Below, piece after piece: positions 6,364-10,052 of a stretch of DNA of 10,052 nt. A program made the translations under genes and the position numbers. Position 1 is the first letter of the stretch. Every line of letters starts with the position of its first letter. Under the pieces are notes generated by a model. It saw only the letters and a program-made list of their open reading frames with translations. It made no database searches and was not told where the DNA came from. This DNA comes from Candidatus Bipolaricaulota bacterium (GTDB lineage Bacteria; Bipolaricaulota; Bipolaricaulia; Bipolaricaulales; Bipolaricaulaceae): positions 1-10,052 of the forward strand of contig JAGGWU010000070.1 of the NCBI GenBank assembly GCA_021163465.1, written 5' to 3'.

Positions 6364-6954
6364 ATGAAGAGGGCTCTTGCGTTCGGGGCGCTGCTTGCGT
6401 TGACATTGGGAAGCTTGGGCTTGGGGTTCGGCAATTCCTCCTGCTGTCCTCCGCCCACGGAACCGTGCTGTTACACCGCGTTCTGGGTCGGGGACACCGT
6501 CTACTTTAAGCTCGTCGTGCCCTTCAGCTTCCTTTGCTGTTGCTGTGAGGACAAGGAGCTCGTGACGGGTTGGCGCATCGAGACCCTGGAAGGGGCCCTC
6601 GTCTACGAACACGCCTTCCCCGAGCCCATGGCGCCACAGTGCCTGGAGATGCAATGGGACCAGAAGGACATGGCGGGCCAGCAGGTGGCCCCGGGCTTCT
6701 ACTACATCGTGGTCACCACCACCAAGGGGGAGTACAAGACGGCGATAAAGATCGTGGAGAAGGACCCTTGCTGCTGGACGGTCCTCTGGTCCAAACCGTG
6801 TGGGATCTCCCTCTGCAAGCCCTATATCAAGGTCTATAAGTGCCCGAGCTGCTGTGTGCCGTGCTGTTGTGTGCTGTGCTGCCCGCCGCTTCCTTGCTTC
6901 CCCTGCTGTAACTGCAGCATCAGCATCTTCCTGGGGTGCTGCGACGATCCGTGA
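6364..6954 (+). CDS. Secreted cysteine-rich protein with FlgD-like Ig domain
   Basis: No known family covers the whole protein. It has 196 residues. Residues 1-23 are a signal peptide (MKRALAFGALLALTLGSLG), so it is exported. There are 27 Cys (about 14%), mostly as CC, CCC or CCCC: residues 27-28 and 35-36, 58-61, 136-137, and a dense tail at 160-193 with 14 Cys. The centre, about 39-133, resembles the FlgD/secretion-tail Ig-like fold: WRIETLEGALVYEHAF, then MQWDQKDMAGQQVAPGFYY, then YKTAIKIVEK, which follows the pattern W-D-x-x-D-x-x-G-x-x-V-x-x-G-x-Y-Y. GGAGGTGA at 6349-6356 lies seven bases before the ATG; a GTG at 6358 is too close to it. The Cys clusters could bind metal or form a disulfide-rich surface structure; the sequence does not decide. 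Confidence 0.85.
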   Translation: MKRALAFGALLALTLGSLGLGFGNSSCCPPPTEPCCYTAFWVGDTVYFKLVVPFSFLCCCCEDKELVTGWRIETLEGALVYEHAFPEPMAPQCLEMQWDQKDMAGQQVAPGFYYIVVTTTKGEYKTAIKIVEKDPCCWTVLWSKPCGISLCKPYIKVYKCPSCCVPCCCVLCCPPLPCFPCCNCSISIFLGCCDDP

Positions 6955-6972
6955 TCGGGGCTAAGGGGGGAG

Positions 6973-7836
6973 ATGCCGGAGCTCCCTGATTTGGAGGTCA
7001 TCGCCGCCAACCTGGCCCCCCGGGTCGTGGATCGGACGATCCGGGGGGCCGAGGCCCTTCATCCCGCGTTCCTCCAGTCCACCGATCCCCCCTTGGCGGA
7101 GATGGAGGGGCGGGCGATCGAGGAGATATGGAGGCGGGGGAAGTACCTCCTCTTCCGTTTGACCGGCGGCCTCCTTTTCGCGGTGCACCTCATGCGGGCG
7201 GGATGGGTGTGGCACGGTGCCTCCCGGTACAGTGCCACCAAAAGCACCGTGTTTCGGATCGAGCTCGACGACGGGAACGACATCCGGGTGATCGAGGCCG
7301 GCTTTCCCAAGCTCACCCGGGGTTGGCTCCTCAGTTCCTTGGACCAGGGGCCCCTCTCCGGCCTCGGGGTGGAGCCCTTGGGGGAGGAATTTACCTTGGA
7401 GCGGTTCGCGGCCATCGTCTCCGGGAAACGGCGTCAGATAAAGAAGGTCCTCGTTGATCAGAAGCTCATCGCCGGGATCGGGAACGCCTATTCCGACGAG
7501 ATCCTCTTTGAGGCCCGGCTCTCCCCGTTTCGTTATGCCCATACCCTAAGCCCCGCAGAGATCGAACGCCTGTGGCGGGCGATCCCCGAGGTGCTCCGCT
7601 GGGCCATCTCCGAGATCAAGGCCCGGGTGGGGGATGGTCTCTATCAGGAGGAGGAACGTTCCTTCCTGCGGGTCCACGGCCGGGCGGGAAAGCCCTGTCC
7701 CCGGTGCAGCACCCCCATCGGCGAGGTGTTGCTTTCCGGACAACGCACCGACTTCTGTCCACACTGCCAACATGTGGACGAGCTTCCCCCTCGGAGCGGG
7801 AGCAGAGGGGACCGCGGCACGAAGGATAAGCCCTGA
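6973..7836 (+). CDS. Divergent Fpg/Nei-family DNA glycosylase
   Basis: Base-excision repair enzyme that removes oxidised bases and nicks the resulting abasic site. It has 287 residues. Pro2-Glu3 (MPELPD) supplies the catalytic nucleophile and acid, Lys57 (RRGKYLLF) the beta-hairpin lysine, and Asn171 lies in the helix-two-turn-helix motif GIGNAYSDEILF. The C-terminal zinc finger has Cys242/Cys245 and Cys262/Cys265, with Arg258 in GQRTDFC as in Fpg. The intercalation loops differ: HLMRAG replaces HLGMSG, and IEAGFPKLTRG replaces the D-x-R-R-F-G loop, so substrate preference may differ from canonical 8-oxoguanine Fpg. A 20-residue polar tail follows the finger. A G-rich AGGGGGGAG directly before the ATG serves as ribosome site, 18 bases after the Cys-rich gene, so the two are probably co-transcribed. 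Confidence 0.9.
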   Translation: MPELPDLEVIAANLAPRVVDRTIRGAEALHPAFLQSTDPPLAEMEGRAIEEIWRRGKYLLFRLTGGLLFAVHLMRAGWVWHGASRYSATKSTVFRIELDDGNDIRVIEAGFPKLTRGWLLSSLDQGPLSGLGVEPLGEEFTLERFAAIVSGKRRQIKKVLVDQKLIAGIGNAYSDEILFEARLSPFRYAHTLSPAEIERLWRAIPEVLRWAISEIKARVGDGLYQEEERSFLRVHGRAGKPCPRCSTPIGEVLLSGQRTDFCPHCQHVDELPPRSGSRGDRGTKDKP

Positions 7837-7852
7837 TATTCACGGAAAAATC

Positions 7853-7880
7853 TTGAAATCCTCACGAAAAACGTTACCCT
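7853..7880 (+). promoter_or_regulatory. Promoter of the former upp operon
   Basis: TTGAAA at 7853-7858 and TACCCT at 7875-7880 are separated by 16 bases. The upp remnant ATG at 7891 is only ten bases after the -10 and has no Shine-Dalgarno before it, so the original mRNA was probably leaderless or nearly so. The promoter survived the deletion in upp and probably drives the downstream SDR gene. Confidence 0.5.
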
Positions 7881-7890
7881 CGCCCAGACC

Positions 7891-8011
7891 ATGCTGACGG
7901 TGATAGACCATCCCTTGATCCGCGCGAAGCTCACCAGGCTCCGGGACAAATCCACCGATAGGCTCTACCCCCGGGCTCGGGGATGCGGGGGATCGGCTAT
8001 TCGGAACCTGA
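7891..8011 (+). pseudogene. upp: upp remnant, internally deleted uracil phosphoribosyltransferase
   Basis: Intact uracil phosphoribosyltransferase makes UMP from uracil and PRPP and has about 208 residues. Here the frame from ATG 7891 encodes MLTVIDHPLIRAKLTRLRDKST-like sequence, the typical N-terminus of the family (HPLI-x-x-KL-x-x-xRDK-x-T). After about 7956 the likeness ends. One base out of frame, from 7970 to TGA 8009-8011, the sequence encodes PGLGDAGDRLFGT, the family's characteristic C-terminus. About 170 codons, including the PRPP-binding loop, are missing, and the two ends are out of phase, so no enzyme can be made. The N-terminal frame instead runs on to TAA at 8029-8031 (46 codons). 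An assembly collapse could mimic this, but both gene ends and the promoter are in the right order. The next gene starts just beyond. Confidence 0.82.
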
Positions 8012-8033
8012 AGGACCGCGGCAGGAGGTAATC

Positions 8034-8771
8034 ATGCAGCGATATGCCCTTGTTACCGGGGGATCCAGGGGGATCGGTGCGGCAACGGCCCTTAAGCTCG
8101 CGGCCATGGGGTGTGACGTGGCCATAAGTTATCGGACGCAAAGGGTCCGTGCCGAAGAGGTGGCGGCGGAGATCGAACGGCTGGGACGCAAGGCCGCTGT
8201 GATCCAAGCGGACCTGGTAGATCCGGAACAGGCCAGGGCCCTGGTGCATCGCGCCGCGGAGGCCCTGGGGGGCCTCCATATCCTGGTCAACAACGCCGGC
8301 TATACCCAGCACGCCAGGTTCACCGAGCTGTCCCTTGAGGACTGGGACAGGATGATCCGGGTAGCGCTGACGGCGCCCTTCGTGGCCGCCCAGGCGGCCT
8401 TCCCCTACATGCGCGAGGCCGGCTTCGGCCGGATCGTGAACGTCTCGTCGCTGCGGGCCCTGGGGGGCTCCTCCCACGGGGCCCATTATGCCTCCGCCAA
8501 GGCGGGCCTCATCGGGCTTACCAAGTCCCTGGCGTTGGAGCTCGCCCCCTATGGGATCACGGTGAACGCCGTTTGCCCCGGCTACACCGCCACCGATATG
8601 ACCCGTGAGGCCTTGGCCCGGGACGGCGAGCGGATAAAATCGCAGATCCCGCTGGGCAGGGCCGCGGATCCCCGGGAGGTGGCAGCGGTGATCGCGTTCC
8701 TTTGTTCCGATGAGGCGAGCTACATCACCGGGGAAACCATCTCCGTGAACGGCGGGATCTACATGCGCTGA
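8034..8771 (+). CDS. SDR-family oxidoreductase (FabG-like)
   Basis: NAD(P)-dependent cytoplasmic dehydrogenase/reductase of the classical short-chain family, 245 residues. Motifs: TGGSRGIG (8-15) for cofactor binding, NNAG (86-89), Ser139, Tyr152 and Lys156 (HYASAKAG), and the C-terminal SVNGG. The Asn of the classical catalytic tetrad (Asn110 in E. coli FabG) is replaced by Ala111 in RVALTAPF. AGGAGGT at 8023-8029 precedes ATG 8034; the frame extends upstream to 7983, but only through upp remnant sequence. The next gene starts inside this stop codon (TGATG). Sugar or polyol dehydrogenase activity is plausible from the neighbours; a role as 3-oxoacyl-ACP reductase is less likely, because no fatty-acid synthesis genes are adjacent. 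Confidence 0.92.
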   Translation: MQRYALVTGGSRGIGAATALKLAAMGCDVAISYRTQRVRAEEVAAEIERLGRKAAVIQADLVDPEQARALVHRAAEALGGLHILVNNAGYTQHARFTELSLEDWDRMIRVALTAPFVAAQAAFPYMREAGFGRIVNVSSLRALGGSSHGAHYASAKAGLIGLTKSLALELAPYGITVNAVCPGYTATDMTREALARDGERIKSQIPLGRAADPREVAAVIAFLCSDEASYITGETISVNGGIYMR

Positions 8772-9586
8772 TGGAGAAAAAGGATCTGGGGGTGGCCGCG
8801 TTCCTGGGCCCCGAAAGGGGCCTAGAGTTTTGGTTGGAGCTCGCCGCGGAGCTTGGGGTAGGGGTCGTGGAACTGCGGGCCGAGCCCGGGCTCGCCCATC
8901 CCACCGGGCTCGACCGGAACGCCCGGAAGGCGCTTCGTCGAAAGTTTGAGTCTTTCGGGCTCCGCCCCACGGTGCACGCCTCAATCCACGACACGAACCT
9001 CGCGAGCCTGAACCCCATCCTGGCCGCCGCGGCCAGGGAGGACCTGCGGAGGACGGTGGTGCTCGCCGCCGAGGTGGGGGCCGAGATCGTGGTCTTCCAT
9101 CCCGGCCGCCTCCCCTCCGAATACCGCCGCGATCCCGGGGCCCTGGAGGCAGCCCGCTCGGTTTTGTATGCCAACCTGGAGGAGCTCATCCCCTATGCCG
9201 AGCGCTTGGGGGTGGTGCTCGCCGTCGAGAACAAGCAACGGGGATCCAACCGGGACCTGATCCTCACTCCCCAGGAGCACCGGGAGGTTCTGGAAAGGTT
9301 CCCGGGGCTTTGGGCTTGCTTGGATTTCGGACACCTCAATACCCTGGGCTTGGATCCGGTGGAGTTCGTCCGGGCCTTGGGCGGAAGGCTCATCCACGTG
9401 CATCTCCACGATAACCACGGCCAAGCCGACGAGCATCTCCCCTTGGGCGAGGGGAATTTGGATTGGAAGCGGTGCATTTCGGCCCTGGCCGAGGCGGGCT
9501 TCTCCGGCACCACGGTGCTCGAGATCCCTGAGCCCAATGGCCTCAGGAGCTCCGTTGCCCTTTTGGTCTCCCATGGCGCGAGTTGA
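8771..9586 (+). CDS. TIM-barrel sugar phosphate isomerase/epimerase-like protein
   Basis: Metal-dependent enzyme of the AP-endonuclease-2/xylose-isomerase-like barrel superfamily, 271 residues, cytoplasmic. Likely metal ligands are His69, His110 (VVFHPG), Glu153 (AVENK), Asp185 and His188 (CLDFGHLN), His211/His213 (HVHLHDN), Asp220/His222 (ADEHLPLGEGNLDW) and Glu251 (LEIPEP). The HDN...HLPLGEGNLDW stretch is typical of members annotated as sugar phosphate isomerases/epimerases. Endonuclease IV shares this ligand set, so a DNA-repair role cannot be fully excluded, but the family style and the neighbours (SDR, transporter) favour a sugar or polyol substrate. Its ATG overlaps the SDR stop by one base, and its last 14 bases overlap the MFS gene. 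Substrate unknown. Confidence 0.86.
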   Translation: MEKKDLGVAAFLGPERGLEFWLELAAELGVGVVELRAEPGLAHPTGLDRNARKALRRKFESFGLRPTVHASIHDTNLASLNPILAAAAREDLRRTVVLAAEVGAEIVVFHPGRLPSEYRRDPGALEAARSVLYANLEELIPYAERLGVVLAVENKQRGSNRDLILTPQEHREVLERFPGLWACLDFGHLNTLGLDPVEFVRALGGRLIHVHLHDNHGQADEHLPLGEGNLDWKRCISALAEAGFSGTTVLEIPEPNGLRSSVALLVSHGAS

Positions 9587-10052
9587 GGGACGCTGGCTTT
9601 GGGGGTATTTCCTCGCCAACGCTGCCGGGGGGGCGGCTTCGCTTTTGGTTCCCCTCTATGCCTACCATCTGGGCGGCACGGCCACCGACGTGGGCGCCCT
9701 GGCCAGCACCGCCAGCTTCGCCGGGATCCTGGGGAGCGTCATCTGGGGCCGGACGGCCGACCGGGTGAAAAGGCGGCGGGTTTTCGTAGTCATGGGCTTT
9801 TGGGGGTTCGGCTTCTTTTACCTCTTCCTCCCCTTCATCCATCGGATAGCGGAGCTTTTCTGGCTCAACGCCCTGGCCACCTTCCTGTGGATGTCCCAGG
9901 CCACGGTGGCCACCCTTTTGGTGCTTGAAAGCTATCCCAAGGCCGATTGGGAGGCGGGACTGGGGCGGTTCAATCGCTATGCCGGCCTGGGATGGATGGT
10001 GGGCTTGGGGATAGGGGCCTTTTGGACCGGGGTACTTTCCCGGGCCTTGGGG
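9573..10052 (+). CDS. MFS transporter (3' end outside window)
   Basis: Membrane carrier of the major facilitator superfamily; the first 160 residues are visible and the frame is open at the window end. Hydrophobic helices lie at about 10-31, 41-58, 70-89, 95-117 and 136-157. GRTADRVKRRRV at 59-70, between helices 2 and 3, is the family's motif A (G-x-x-x-D-R-x-x-R-R). The start ATG at 9573 overlaps the isomerase-like gene by 14 bases and lacks a Shine-Dalgarno, so translation is probably coupled. Export or uptake of a sugar-like compound is a guess from the neighbours. Confidence 0.88.
   Translation, partial: MARVEGRWLWGYFLANAAGGAASLLVPLYAYHLGGTATDVGALASTASFAGILGSVIWGRTADRVKRRRVFVVMGFWGFGFFYLFLPFIHRIAELFWLNALATFLWMSQATVATLLVLESYPKADWEAGLGRFNRYAGLGWMVGLGIGAFWTGVLSRALG

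Noticed and set aside
5590..6654. Long minus-strand open frame of 354 codons opposite the dehydrogenase and Cys-rich gene
   Set aside because: Spans two plus-strand genes and their intergenic region, with no recognisable motif or ribosome site.
7891..8031. A genuine 46-residue leader peptide before the SDR gene
   Set aside because: Its first 22 residues match UPRT and a UPRT C-terminus lies just downstream in another frame, so a deletion scar explains it better; translation of it remains possible.
7965..8984. Long minus-strand open frame of 339 codons opposite the SDR gene
   Set aside because: Antisense to a certain SDR; Arg/Gly/Pro-rich translation with no motif.

Overview
The window is about 10 kb of GC-rich, tightly packed bacterial chromosome. 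Genes overlap or sit 10-20 bases apart, coding third positions are G/C-rich, and strong Shine-Dalgarno sequences are common. An oxygen-defence set of rubrerythrin, archaeal-type peroxiredoxin and superoxide reductase points to an anaerobe, and the archaeal-type peroxiredoxin would suit a thermophile. The bacterial RsuA/RluB pseudouridine synthase, Fpg-type glycosylase and (remnant) upp fit a bacterium. I cannot name the lineage from sequence alone; a deep-branching anaerobic group such as Bipolaricaulota/Acetothermia or Thermotogota-like bacteria would fit.

Layout. Positions 1-1556 (+) hold a rubrerythrin that lacks its start, a 1-Cys/Prx6-type peroxiredoxin and a neelaredoxin-type superoxide reductase, closed by a strong palindromic hairpin. 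Positions 1742-2750 (-) hold an RsuA/RluB-family rRNA pseudouridine synthase overlapping a small MTH1187/YqgV-family thiamine-binding-type protein. From a divergent promoter region, 2866-6315 (+) reads as an operon: an exported protein of unknown function whose C-terminal end appears frameshifted, a LolD/MacB-type ABC ATPase, its FtsX/MacB-type permease and a D-2-hydroxyacid dehydrogenase. Then come a very cysteine-rich secreted protein with a FlgD-like Ig domain (6364-6954) and a divergent Fpg/Nei-family DNA glycosylase (6973-7836). Positions 7853-8011 hold a promoter and an internally deleted uracil phosphoribosyltransferase gene (upp): its first ~22 codons and last ~13 codons survive, the middle is gone. 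The old operon continues with an SDR oxidoreductase, a TIM-barrel sugar-phosphate isomerase/epimerase-like protein and the start of an MFS transporter that runs off the window.

How the genes work together. The first three genes are a coherent reductive detoxification module: SOR turns superoxide into peroxide, and rubrerythrin and peroxiredoxin reduce the peroxide. The ATPase and permease make a complete homodimer-type MacB-like unit, with the exported protein as its likely extracytoplasmic partner. SDR, isomerase-like protein and MFS transporter overlap one another and look like a small sugar or polyol uptake/conversion unit. Most notable are the upp deletion scar, the Cys-rich FlgD-like protein and the frameshifted ABC-linked exported protein. 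No tRNA, rRNA, CRISPR array, insertion sequence or other mobile element was seen, and no stretch over 300 bases lacks a gene.
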